From Methanotorris igneus Kol 5 (lineage in GTDB: Archaea > AGJL01 > Methanococci > Methanococcales > Methanococcaceae): 64,000 nucleotides of DNA. The translations under genes and the position numbers were made by a program. The notes below the pieces were generated by a model. The model was not told where the DNA came from. It did no database searches and saw only the letters and a list, made by a program, of their open reading frames with translations. Shown here piece by piece: positions 56,449-64,000 of this stretch (positions within the stretch are counted from its first letter, which is position 1; every line of letters starts with the position of its first letter). The stretch spans positions 620,001 through 684,000 of the forward strand of contig NC_015562.1 of NCBI RefSeq assembly GCF_000214415.1. The letters are read 5' to 3'.

Positions 56449-57429
56449 ATGGGAGTGCAGTTTAATGATTTAATCCCAAAAAAGGAAATTCCAATAAAGT
56501 ACTTATCAGGAAAAACTGTGGCTATAGATGGGATGAATGTCCTTTATCAATTTTTATCAAGTATTAGATTGAGAGATGGGTCCCCTTTAAGGAACAGGAA
56601 AGGAGAGATAACCTCAACATACAATGGCATATTTTACAAAACCATATACATGCTCGAAAATGATATAACACCGGTATGGGTGTTTGATGGAAAACCGCCA
56701 AAATTGAAAGAGAAAACCAGAGAAGAAAGAAGAAAAATGAGAGAAAAAGCAAAAGAGGAATTCACAAAAGCAAAAGAAATGGAAAATATTGATGAGATGC
56801 AAAAATACGCAAAGAGGATGAACTTCTTAACAAAGGACATCGTAGAGAACTCAAAAAAATTATTGGATTTGATGGGGGTACCTTATGTAAATGCCCCAGC
56901 AGAAGGGGAAGGACAAGCATCATACATGGCAAAAAAGGGAGATGTATTCTGTGTTATTAGTCAGGACTATGATGCTTTGCTTTATGGGGCCCCAAGGATA
57001 GTGAGAAACTTAACAGCAACAAAGGAAGAGTTGGAGTTAATAGAGCTGGAAAATGTTTTAAATGAGTTGGGCATTTCTCATGATGATTTAATAGACATGG
57101 CAATTTTGATAGGGACTGATTATAATCCAAAGGGAGTTAAAGGCATTGGTCCAAAAAAAGCTCTCGAAATAGTAAAATCAAAAAACAAAGAACTCTACTT
57201 AAAGGCTGTTGAGAATTATGAAGAAATTAAAAATATATTTAAAAATCCAAAAGTTACTGATGAATACAGCATCAAATTAAAAAAGCCAGATAAAGAAGGT
57301 ATTATAAAGTTTTTGGTTGAGGAAAATGATTTCTCTATGGAGAGAGTTCAGCCACATGTTGAAAAACTCTGTAAATTGATTGAGAAAAAAACCAAACAAG
57401 TAACATTAGATGCATGGTTTGGGAGATGA
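56449..57429 (+). CDS. fen: Flap endonuclease 1
   Basis: 326 residues. Removes 5' flaps in Okazaki fragment maturation and repair. N domain 'GVQFNDLIPKKEI' and 'VAIDGMNVLYQFL', I domain 'PAEGEGQASYMAKKG' and 'ISQDYDALLYG', HhH region 'GTDYNPKGVKGIGPKKA', and a PCNA-binding box 'QVTLDAWF' at the C-terminus. Within the GNAT-fen-pyrK run. Confidence 0.97.
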   Translation: MGVQFNDLIPKKEIPIKYLSGKTVAIDGMNVLYQFLSSIRLRDGSPLRNRKGEITSTYNGIFYKTIYMLENDITPVWVFDGKPPKLKEKTREERRKMREKAKEEFTKAKEMENIDEMQKYAKRMNFLTKDIVENSKKLLDLMGVPYVNAPAEGEGQASYMAKKGDVFCVISQDYDALLYGAPRIVRNLTATKEELELIELENVLNELGISHDDLIDMAILIGTDYNPKGVKGIGPKKALEIVKSKNKELYLKAVENYEEIKNIFKNPKVTDEYSIKLKKPDKEGIIKFLVEENDFSMERVQPHVEKLCKLIEKKTKQVTLDAWFGR

Positions 57430-57433
57430 AAAC

Positions 57434-58210
57434 ATGGAGAGGCCAGTAATGTGCAAAATAAAGGAGATAATAGAGGAAAGTCCAACAGTAAAAACATTCA
57501 TTATAGATAAGGACTTTGATTTTAAACCAGGACAGTTTGCAATGGTCTGGCTTCCAGGAGTTGATGAAAAACCATTTGGATTTTCAACAAAAACAGGTTT
57601 TAGCATAGCAAAGGTTGGGAACTTTACAGCAAAAATGCATGAACTTCAAGAGGGGGATTTGATAGGGGTTAGAGGACCTTATGGAACATATTTTGAGCCA
57701 TTGGGAGATAGAATTTTGGCAGTTGCAGGAGGAATTGGAGCAGCCCCAATTGTTGCTGCGGTGGAGGAGTTTGCAAAACAAGGCATAGAAATAACAACCA
57801 TCATTGGAGCAAGGACTAAGGAAGAACTTTTGTTTTTGGATAGATTTGAAAATTGTGGAGAATTAGAGATTTGCACTGATGATGGAAGTTTTGGATTCCA
57901 TGGTTTCACAACACAGAAGATGAGTGAAATTCTTAAAGAGGAGAAATTTGATTTAGTTATAACATGTGGGCCAGAGATAATGATGAAAAAGGTCGTTGAG
58001 ATTGCAAATGAATATAACATTCCCGTCCAGGTCTCAATGGAGAGGTACATGAAATGTGGTATTGGAATTTGTGGGCAATGTTGCGTAGATGATGAGGGGC
58101 TCTGCGTTTGCAAAGATGGGCCAGTGTTTTGGGGAGATAAGTTGAAATTTGTAACTGAATTTGGAAAATATAAAAGAGATGCGAGTGGAAGCATAGCTCT
58201 AAACAAATAA
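57434..58210 (+). CDS. pyrK: Dihydroorotate dehydrogenase electron-transfer subunit
   Basis: About 258 residues. FAD- and NAD-binding reductase domains ('GQFAMVWLPGVDEKPFGFS', 'AVAGGIGAAPIVAAVEEF') and a C-terminal [2Fe-2S] site 'CGIGICGQCCVDDEGLCVC'. Transfers electrons from PyrD to NAD in pyrimidine synthesis. ATG 57434 lies 4 bases after the fen stop; the longer frame would overlap fen. Confidence 0.92.
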   Translation: MERPVMCKIKEIIEESPTVKTFIIDKDFDFKPGQFAMVWLPGVDEKPFGFSTKTGFSIAKVGNFTAKMHELQEGDLIGVRGPYGTYFEPLGDRILAVAGGIGAAPIVAAVEEFAKQGIEITTIIGARTKEELLFLDRFENCGELEICTDDGSFGFHGFTTQKMSEILKEEKFDLVITCGPEIMMKKVVEIANEYNIPVQVSMERYMKCGIGICGQCCVDDEGLCVCKDGPVFWGDKLKFVTEFGKYKRDASGSIALNK

Positions 58211-58261
58211 TATTTAATATTAATTTTTATGCAAGTCAAATTGCAATTTTTGGTGGTTGAA

Positions 58262-59281
58262 ATGCAAATTAAATTTTATGATAGGGAGAAAGAACTAAAT
58301 TATCTAAAAACCTACTGTCAATTAATCCCAAATTCAATTTTATTTGTTTATGGCCCTAAATCTTCAGGAAAATCAACGGTTATGAAAAGGGTTATTAAAG
58401 ATTTGGAAGATAGGGAAGATTTGGTCTTCTTCTATTACAATCTAAGAAAATATGCTACACCAACAAAAGAGGAATTCTTAAATGTATTTTTTGAAAAGGG
58501 GGATAAAAAATATTTGAGAAATACTTTAGAATTAAACTTTAAGATATTTAAATTTGGAGTTGATGAAGATTATGATTTTAAAAACGTCTCTTTAAACGAC
58601 GTTTTTAGAAAGATAAATGAAGACATTAATGCTGTTGTTGAAGATGGAAAGAAACCAATCTTAATCATTGATGAATTGCAAAAATTAAAAAGTATTTATT
58701 TTAACGGGAGTAAATCTTTATTGAATGAATTATTCAATTTATTTGTATCTTTAACAAAAATGGAACATCTTTGTCACGTTATTTGCTTAACATCAGATAG
58801 CTTATTTATTAATGAGATTTATAACAACTCTTCATTAGCAAAAACATCAAAATATTATTTAATTGATTGGTTAGAAAAAGAAACTATTGAAAAAATATTA
58901 AAAGAAGAAAAATTCAATGAAGAAGAAATAAACTATGCAATAAAATATCTTTCTCTGCCTTATGAGATATCCGATTTGATTGAAAATAAAAAATTGGGAA
59001 TTTCTGTTGAAAAAACCATAAAAAGATGGATAAATATTGAGAGGGATAGGATAAAATATACCATAGACACATCCAACTTTGATGAAAATGATATTATAAA
59101 TATACTGAAAAAATTTGAAAATAAAATAAAAATTGATTACATTGATGTAAAAAGAGAAGAATTTGAGATTTTTAAATATCTAATCGAGAATGAAATTTTA
59201 TTCTACGATGTAATTAATGGCATCATAAAGCCCCAATCATTAACAACTCACTATGCAATAAAAGAACTCATAAGGGATTGA
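58262..59281 (+). CDS. Archaeal P-loop ATPase (Arch_ATPase family), paralogue of 7691-8782
   Basis: About 339 residues. 'FYDREKELNYL' then P-loop 'YGPKSSGKSTV' (about residues 30-40) and Walker B 'PILIIDELQKL'. The segment 'FNLFVSLTKMEHLCHVICLTSDSLFI' closely parallels '[26 protein letters not shown]' of the other copy. GGTGG precedes ATG 58262. The stop is 1 base before fae-hps starts, so it belongs to this transcription run. Cellular role unknown. Confidence 0.82.
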   Translation: MQIKFYDREKELNYLKTYCQLIPNSILFVYGPKSSGKSTVMKRVIKDLEDREDLVFFYYNLRKYATPTKEEFLNVFFEKGDKKYLRNTLELNFKIFKFGVDEDYDFKNVSLNDVFRKINEDINAVVEDGKKPILIIDELQKLKSIYFNGSKSLLNELFNLFVSLTKMEHLCHVICLTSDSLFINEIYNNSSLAKTSKYYLIDWLEKETIEKILKEEKFNEEEINYAIKYLSLPYEISDLIENKKLGISVEKTIKRWINIERDRIKYTIDTSNFDENDIINILKKFENKIKIDYIDVKREEFEIFKYLIENEILFYDVINGIIKPQSLTTHYAIKELIRD

Positions 59282-59282
59282 T

Positions 59283-60449
59283 ATGATAAAATTTGGAGAG
59301 GCAGTTTTTGGAAATGAAGTTAAAGCAGTTATTAATTTAGTCATTGGAAAAGGTAAAGAAATGGATGAAGCATTTACAAATGCATTAACAAGAACCCCAT
59401 GCCCATTATTTGCCAATTTAAGACCAAATTTGATTGTTAAACCACTAACCTTAGTTGTACCAAGGCATCCAATAAGCAGTGAGATACAGGATGAACTGTT
59501 GAATGGAGTTATTCAGTATGGAGTAGCAAAAGCAATAGCGGATTTGGATTTAGAGGAGGATTTAAAGATAATCGCAACCGTTTCAGTTCCAGATGTTCCT
59601 TTAACAACACTAACTAAAAGAAAATTATTCCAATACTACTATGGAGCAACAAAATTGGCAATAAACAGAGCTTTAAATGAATACCCTTCAAAAGAAAAGA
59701 TAAAGAAAGAAAAATACAGGGCTTTACATCCACTCGTAGGATTTAGGGATGTTAGGTTGGAGAGGCCTCCTTATTTGCAAGTGGCATTAGATGTGCCTAC
59801 AATTGAGAATTTAGAGTTTATTTTAAATGCATTGCCAAAAAGCGATAGGATTATTCTTGAGGCAGGGACTCCATTAATCAAGAAGTTTGGTATTGAAGTT
59901 ATTGAGCATATAAGGGAGTATTTTGATGGCTTTATTGTTGCTGATTTAAAAACTCTTGATACTGGAAGGATTGAGGTTAGGATGGCATTTGAAAGCACTG
60001 CAAATGCAGTTTGTATAAGTGGAGTTGCCCCAAAATCAACCATACTAAAAGGCATCCATGAATGCCAAAAATGTGGGATAATGAGTTATTTGGATATGAT
60101 GAATGTGGAAAATCCAATTAATCTATATAACTCCTTAAAGTTAAAACCAGATGTTGTTATTTTGCATAGGGGAATTGATGAGGAAACGTTTGGAGTAAAG
60201 AAGGAATTCAGTATAACTAAAGAAGATGTAGATGCAATATTGGCAATTGCTGGGGGAGTTAGTCCAGAAAATATTGATGAGTTAATTAAAAACTATGACA
60301 TTTTGATAGTTGGTAGGGCAATAACAAAATCAAGAGATCCTGGAAGAGTTGCAAGGATGTTTGTCAATAGGTTGGGGGATGATATTGAGCAATATAGGTT
60401 GTATTTAGATGAAGATGAGGAAATTGATATTTATAGTCGTGTGCGTTAG
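59283..60449 (+). CDS. Bifunctional formaldehyde-activating enzyme / 3-hexulose-6-phosphate synthase
   Basis: 388 residues. The N-terminal Fae domain (about 1-160; 'AFTNALTRTPCPLFANLRPN', 'TKLAINRALNEYPS') condenses formaldehyde with tetrahydromethanopterin; the C-terminal Hps domain (about 165-385; 'LQVALDVP', 'VADLKTLDTG', 'LAIAGGVSPENID') interconverts hexulose phosphate and ribulose 5-phosphate plus formaldehyde. In methanogens it serves pentose synthesis. The last five codons and the stop (Y-S-R-V-R) come from a MITE inserted in the original TAA stop codon. Confidence 0.95.
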   Translation: MIKFGEAVFGNEVKAVINLVIGKGKEMDEAFTNALTRTPCPLFANLRPNLIVKPLTLVVPRHPISSEIQDELLNGVIQYGVAKAIADLDLEEDLKIIATVSVPDVPLTTLTKRKLFQYYYGATKLAINRALNEYPSKEKIKKEKYRALHPLVGFRDVRLERPPYLQVALDVPTIENLEFILNALPKSDRIILEAGTPLIKKFGIEVIEHIREYFDGFIVADLKTLDTGRIEVRMAFESTANAVCISGVAPKSTILKGIHECQKCGIMSYLDMMNVENPINLYNSLKLKPDVVILHRGIDEETFGVKKEFSITKEDVDAILAIAGGVSPENIDELIKNYDILIVGRAITKSRDPGRVARMFVNRLGDDIEQYRLYLDEDEEIDIYSRVR

Positions 60450-60607
60450 AGTTTGGAAATATGCCATTGATAAAGTTATAAAGATTTATCCCTTATTTCA
60501 AATTTTAAGGAGGACTAAAAATTATTTAAAAATTCATTAATGCATAAATAAGTTTAAAATTAATGGCAAAACCAAAGGTTTTGCCGTATAAATTCCGCAC
60601 ACGACTA
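60434..60607 (+). repeat. MITE inserted in the fae-hps stop codon (174 bp)
   Basis: Ends TAGTCGTGTGCG, TA at 60432-60433 and 60608-60609. GGCAAAACC/GGTTTTGCC sits near its right end. Removing it with one TA gives GAT ATT TAA. Confidence 0.9.
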
Positions 60608-60690
60608 TAAGTTGAACCTTTTAATGAATGAATTTAAAATTATGCATTACCATACTTAACACTGTTAATTTTATATACTTGGAGGACAAT

Positions 60691-60999
60691 TATATACGGC
60701 AAAATCCATAAGATTTCGCCATTAATTTTTAAACTTATTATAAAAACTTATAAAATTTTAAGTGGTCATTATTCCTTTTAAATTTTTAAAATTAAGTGTT
60801 TAATACCTCATAAATTTTATTGAAGTTATGTTCATCGAAGCGAAGCTTCGAGCAGCGTCCACTGCAACCTATGGTTGCAGGGAAGTTGAATAACCGTAGG
60901 TTATTCAACTAAATCTTTGATTTCGCCTAATCGAACCGAAGGTTCGAGCAGCGAAAACTCCGCAGGAGTTTTCGCCTAAACTCTTAGCGCACACAACTA
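60691..60999 (-). repeat. Decayed MITE with a dense palindrome cluster
   Basis: Only the right end AGCGCACACAACTA plus TA is clear; the left end is eroded. Modules at 60835-60976: CGAAGC/GCTTCG, CTGCAACC/GGTTGCAG, AGTTGAATAACC/GGTTATTCAACT (60884-60910), TCGAACC/GGTTCGA and GAAAACTCC/GGAGTTTTC. Confidence 0.65.
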
Positions 61000-61025
61000 T
61001 AATAAAGCATCAACCAGTAGAAATA

Positions 61026-61283
61026 TAGTCGTGTGCGTTAGAAACTTTTTGGCAAAATCCAAGGGATTTTGCCGTATATCTTTTGGCAAAACCCAAAGGG
61101 TTTTGCCGTATAAATTTTTAAGGGTTGTACAAGTTATTCCAAATTTTAATGAAAGATAAAGATTATTTGAAATTTATTAATTGTAAATAACTTTAAAAAT
61201 TAACGACAAAACCCCAGGGGATTTTGCCGCATATTTTTATGGCAAAACCTCTGGTTTTACCGTATATATTTCGCACACGACTA
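61026..61283 (+). repeat. MITE with four palindromic modules (258 bp)
   Basis: Ends TAGTCGTGTGCG, TA-flanked. Two GGCAAAACCC/GGGTTTTGCC-type modules near the left end, two more near the right. It ends 16 bases before the next gene's start codon. Confidence 0.88.
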
Positions 61284-61299
61284 TAGAATGAGGGATATC

Positions 61300-62463
61300 A
61301 TGTTTGATTTTGCAATAATAGGTTCTGGAGCAGCAGGAGCTACATTGGCTAAAGAACTATCCACAGACGCAAAAGTTGCCGTTTTAGAAAAAGGAGAACA
61401 CTATCCGAAATATGTAATAGAAGGGAATTTTGTAGATATTGCCTATTTGAATTCCATTGGGGGTTCAACTGTTTGTGCTGTAGGAAATGCTCTTAGAGTC
61501 AAAATAAAGGGAATTAAAATAGAGGATGAAATATATGAAGAAATAGAGAGGGAGTTAAATGTTAAAAGACCACCATACGAATTCTTAAGAGAATATGCAA
61601 AGAAATTTTTGAATCTTGGATTTGAGAGAACTCCAAAATATATAAACTTTGATAAATGCAACAAATGTGGAAAATGTGCACATAAACCATGTAACGCAAA
61701 ATGGACTGCTGCAGAGTTTATAAAAGAATCAAAGGCAGATGTTATTTGTGGTTTTGAAGTGAAAAACATTAGAAAAGAAGGTGATGTTTTTTATATTGAT
61801 GGAGTTGATAAAAATACAAACTCATTGAGAACCATTAAGGCAAAAAATGTTATTATTTCCGCGGGAGGAATCAATTCCCCAAGAATATTAAGTAAAATTT
61901 TGGATAATGAACATATAGGCAAAAATTTGTTTGTAGATACTTTTATTACCGTTGGGGGAATTCTAAAAGATACATATCTAAACAAAGATGTTCAAATGAT
62001 TGTTTATAAAAAATATAGGGATTTCATATTAGCATCTCACTACTCTGAATTGTTGTATAGTAGGATAAATGAGTATGAAAAAACCCGCAAAGAGGATGTA
62101 ATTGGAATAATGATTAAAATTAAGGATGAAAATGTCGGGGAAGTTGGAGAAGATTATGTATCAAAGCCAATGACAAAAAAAGACACACAAATACTTTCAG
62201 AAGGTGTTGGTGAGGCATCAAAAATACTGCACGAATTTGGCGTAGAAAGAATATACTCAACGATTCCAAGAGGTTCCCATCCTGGAGGAACATGTGCTAT
62301 TAAAAAAGTTGTTGATGAGAATTTAGAAACAGAGATTGAGGGGTTATATGTTTGTGACGCCTCAGTATTCCCAGAGGCACCAGGAGCTCCACCAATATTA
62401 GCGATTATTGGAATAGCTAAAAAATTGGCAAGATATCTAAAAAACGAAAAAATGGGTAATTAA
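61300..62463 (+). CDS. FAD-dependent GMC-like oxidoreductase
   Basis: About 387 residues. N-terminal FAD motif 'FAIIGSGAAGATLAKEL', a Cys cluster 'CNKCGKCAHKPC' (near residue 125) that could hold a metal or Fe-S centre, 'NVIISAGGINSPRIL' and the GMC-type C-terminus 'CDASVFPEAPGAPPILAIIGIA'. Substrate unknown; the gene ends alone. GAGGGA at 61290-61295 selects ATG 61300. Its 5' flank is the MITE at 61026-61283, so any promoter must lie in or beyond that element. Confidence 0.8.
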   Translation: MFDFAIIGSGAAGATLAKELSTDAKVAVLEKGEHYPKYVIEGNFVDIAYLNSIGGSTVCAVGNALRVKIKGIKIEDEIYEEIERELNVKRPPYEFLREYAKKFLNLGFERTPKYINFDKCNKCGKCAHKPCNAKWTAAEFIKESKADVICGFEVKNIRKEGDVFYIDGVDKNTNSLRTIKAKNVIISAGGINSPRILSKILDNEHIGKNLFVDTFITVGGILKDTYLNKDVQMIVYKKYRDFILASHYSELLYSRINEYEKTRKEDVIGIMIKIKDENVGEVGEDYVSKPMTKKDTQILSEGVGEASKILHEFGVERIYSTIPRGSHPGGTCAIKKVVDENLETEIEGLYVCDASVFPEAPGAPPILAIIGIAKKLARYLKNEKMGN

Positions 62464-62755
62464 ATTACCAAGTAGCATGATTTAAATTAAAATTCTAAAA
62501 AACATATAAAAAATTTATATGAATGGTTAGCTAAATGTTATAGTCGCTTGTGAAAGTTTTTCCGTCATAGTTTTTTATCACTACCTTAAAACACTGTATA
62601 AAACCATGATTGTGCAACACAACTTATTTAAATTTAATCTACAAAAAGACATCCAAAAGTGCAACATTTAAGGGGATATATATTTCCTAACCTTAAAGGA
62701 GCAAGGTTTTATGCACAATATAACAATATTACACACCTTAATGGAGGAATATACC
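62464..62755 (+). promoter_or_regulatory. Upstream region of the EVE-nuclease operon
   Basis: AGGGGATATATATTT at about 62671-62685 looks like a BRE-TATA pair, ~75 bases before the start. A lone MITE-type end TAGTCGCTTGTG is at 62541-62552 without a partner. Nothing else recognised. Confidence 0.4.
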
Positions 62756-63736
62756 ATGGCATATTTCTTAATTTCGGTATCTAACAAGGAGAATCTCAAG
62801 TTATGTATGAAGTACAAAATGGCAGGTTTTACCAATAGTGTTAATGGGTTCTGGACGTTTGTAGAAGTTGATGAGGGAGACTATATATCATTTCTTTACG
62901 GAGCTCGAGTTTACAATCTTTACAAAGTTATTAAAAAGGTGGTATTAAAAAATGCTAACAAATATGGGCCGTGGTCACCAATAACATTTAAGTCAGGAAA
63001 TACCTACTATTTTCCATTTAGACTACATTTGCAACTGGTGAGAAAATTTGAAGAGTCAATGGTTCGACAAGAGTTTGCATACGTTGCTGAAAACCTGCTT
63101 TTAAGAGGCGGATATCGAAAAACACACTTCCAAGCAGATGAGGTGACATTTTACCAGGTATCTCAAATGGGAGAAAAAGTTAATGATGACTCAAGAGATT
63201 TTGAATATTATCCACCAGATGATGTATTTACCCCAAAGATAACTTTCAATAATAAGTTGCAGGTTATTCCTGAGGTCTTCTCTTTTAAAGAACTAATTCT
63301 TCAATCGCTTGTTAGAAAATTTTTAAGCAAAAATAGGGACATTTTCTGTAAAATACTGCAAAAGATGGGCATTGATGGTAAACCCCAAGATTTCGAGATT
63401 TTAGGAGAAAAAGCATTGCCTGAGGGGCATGTAGATATTTTTATCAAGGAAAAACATCCAAAAGGGACATCCAAAAAGATTGTAATAGAAGTAAAAAGAA
63501 ATTCAGCCAAAAATGAAGATTTTGAGCAACTCAAAAAGTATATGGATGAATTAGGTAACGAATGTATGGGAGGTATACTAATAGCAAAATCCTTTTCTAA
63601 AAGACTTTCAATTCCACAAGAAAATATATTATGTTTAACATACAAATTTGAAAATGTTGGGAGAAACAATTTGTATACTTACGATGAACTTTTAACTAGA
63701 CTACAATTACAATTTTTAGAACGGTGGAGAAAATGA
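62756..63736 (+). CDS. EVE/YTH-like reader fused to a NucS-like PD-(D/E)XK nuclease
   Basis: About 326 residues. The N-terminal ~150 residues resemble the EVE/YTH fold that reads modified bases ('YFLISVSNKENLKLC', 'FWTFVEVDEGDYISFLYGA', 'YYFPFRLHLQLV'). The C-terminal ~150 residues look like the NucS/EndoMS catalytic domain: 'EGHVDIFIKEK' then 'KKIVIEVKRNSAKNEDFEQLKKYMDELG' (Asp and Glu-x-Lys). Such a fusion would fit a modification-dependent (type IV-like) restriction enzyme. GGAGG at 62743-62747 selects ATG 62756. The next gene overlaps by ATGA, so they are coupled. Both domain calls are by eye. Confidence 0.65.
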   Translation: MAYFLISVSNKENLKLCMKYKMAGFTNSVNGFWTFVEVDEGDYISFLYGARVYNLYKVIKKVVLKNANKYGPWSPITFKSGNTYYFPFRLHLQLVRKFEESMVRQEFAYVAENLLLRGGYRKTHFQADEVTFYQVSQMGEKVNDDSRDFEYYPPDDVFTPKITFNNKLQVIPEVFSFKELILQSLVRKFLSKNRDIFCKILQKMGIDGKPQDFEILGEKALPEGHVDIFIKEKHPKGTSKKIVIEVKRNSAKNEDFEQLKKYMDELGNECMGGILIAKSFSKRLSIPQENILCLTYKFENVGRNNLYTYDELLTRLQLQFLERWRK

Positions 63737-64000
63737 ATAAAAGAAAATTTCTTTTCTTAACTTTTGAAGGATTTACATACTCTCAAAAAGAAAGCATAGC
63801 ACCAGATGTTGAAAATATTCAAGTTATTGGATATTCAGAGGGCAAAGATGAATACGAAGCATTTAATAATTTTGTTTTAAGAAATTCCTGGATTTTAGAT
63901 ACTGGCTTCAATGAAATTATATGTATTGAAGTTAAACAAGCCATTTCAGAAGGAAAAAGATTTTATTTAGAAGAGTTCCGTAGCTTATCATCACAAAAGC
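63733..64000 (+). CDS. Unknown partner of the EVE-NucS-like nuclease, 3' end outside window
   Basis: 89 residues are visible, open to the window edge. It starts 'MNKRKFLFLTFEGFTYSQK' and is preceded by GGTGGA; the ATG overlaps the previous stop by 4 bases. Visible text includes 'FNEIICIEVKQAISEGKRFYLEEF'. Family not recognised. Tight coupling suggests a shared function with the nuclease. Confidence 0.6.
   Translation, partial: MNKRKFLFLTFEGFTYSQKESIAPDVENIQVIGYSEGKDEYEAFNNFVLRNSWILDTGFNEIICIEVKQAISEGKRFYLEEFRSLSSQK

Overview
The window comes from a hyperthermophilic, hydrogen-using methanogen of the Methanocaldococcus/Methanotorris type. Supporting signs are AT-rich DNA with GC confined to RNA genes and hairpins, GGTGAT-type ribosome binding sites, an archaeal histone, archaeosine tgtA, an H-I-K-E-C-F-A-B-D A-type ATP synthase operon with a triplicated K subunit, Kae1-Bud32 and Fae-Hps fusions, cofG (coenzyme F420), cbiG, and the archaeal aminodideoxyheptulosonate synthase. 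The species assignment is inference from gene content.

Layout: 1-1463 holds the 3' part of a TnpB element inserted in an AAA_14-type ATPase gene. 1566-4260 has initiator tRNA-Met, tgtA and a phosphodiesterase. 4331-7622 is an insertion-sequence graveyard: a cation transporter cut off at an IS1595-family terminal repeat, that IS itself broken by a second IS, a transposase remnant and a decayed MITE. 7691-10983 carries a P-loop ATPase, a signal peptidase, a secreted protein and a DUF531-like gene. 11101-20961 is the ATP synthase operon. 21119-28877 holds trpE, an ATP-grasp ligase, carA, serA and a permease. 29910-38848 has kae1-bud32, marC, DUF92, tRNA-Arg, histone, cofG, ADH synthase and argJ. 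38895-46000 is a second IS- and MITE-rich stretch with two radical-SAM genes. 46058-52040 has asd and the DUF655-rpoF-eL21-pus10 cluster plus an EndoQ-like gene. 52086-60449 has MscS, a glycosyltransferase, cbiG and the GNAT-fen-pyrK-ATPase-fae/hps run. 61300-64000 has a GMC-type oxidoreductase and an EVE-like/NucS-like nuclease operon cut by the window edge.

The most unusual content is non-coding. (1) TnpB is followed by a structured right end that resembles an omega RNA, and three TnpB-less copies of that RNA (23970-24230, 33981-34382, 55493-55785) plus one remnant are scattered here, with stems that covary. (2) About a dozen MITEs with 12-bp ends TAGTCGTGTGCG and TA target duplications sit between genes. 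One has landed in the stop codon of fae-hps, one of a related family splits a nuclease gene whose frame is exactly restored by excision, and one lies 16 bases upstream of an oxidoreductase start. (3) Inside these MITEs, at three recurring positions, are interchangeable 18-27 bp palindromes whose arms vary in a compensatory way. (4) A palindrome cluster near the end of the ATP synthase C gene is flanked by a 44-bp duplication of that gene's end that preserves its protein sequence.

Gene starts were reassigned where a ribosome binding site decided between candidates. Family names rest on motifs recognised by eye; no database search was possible.
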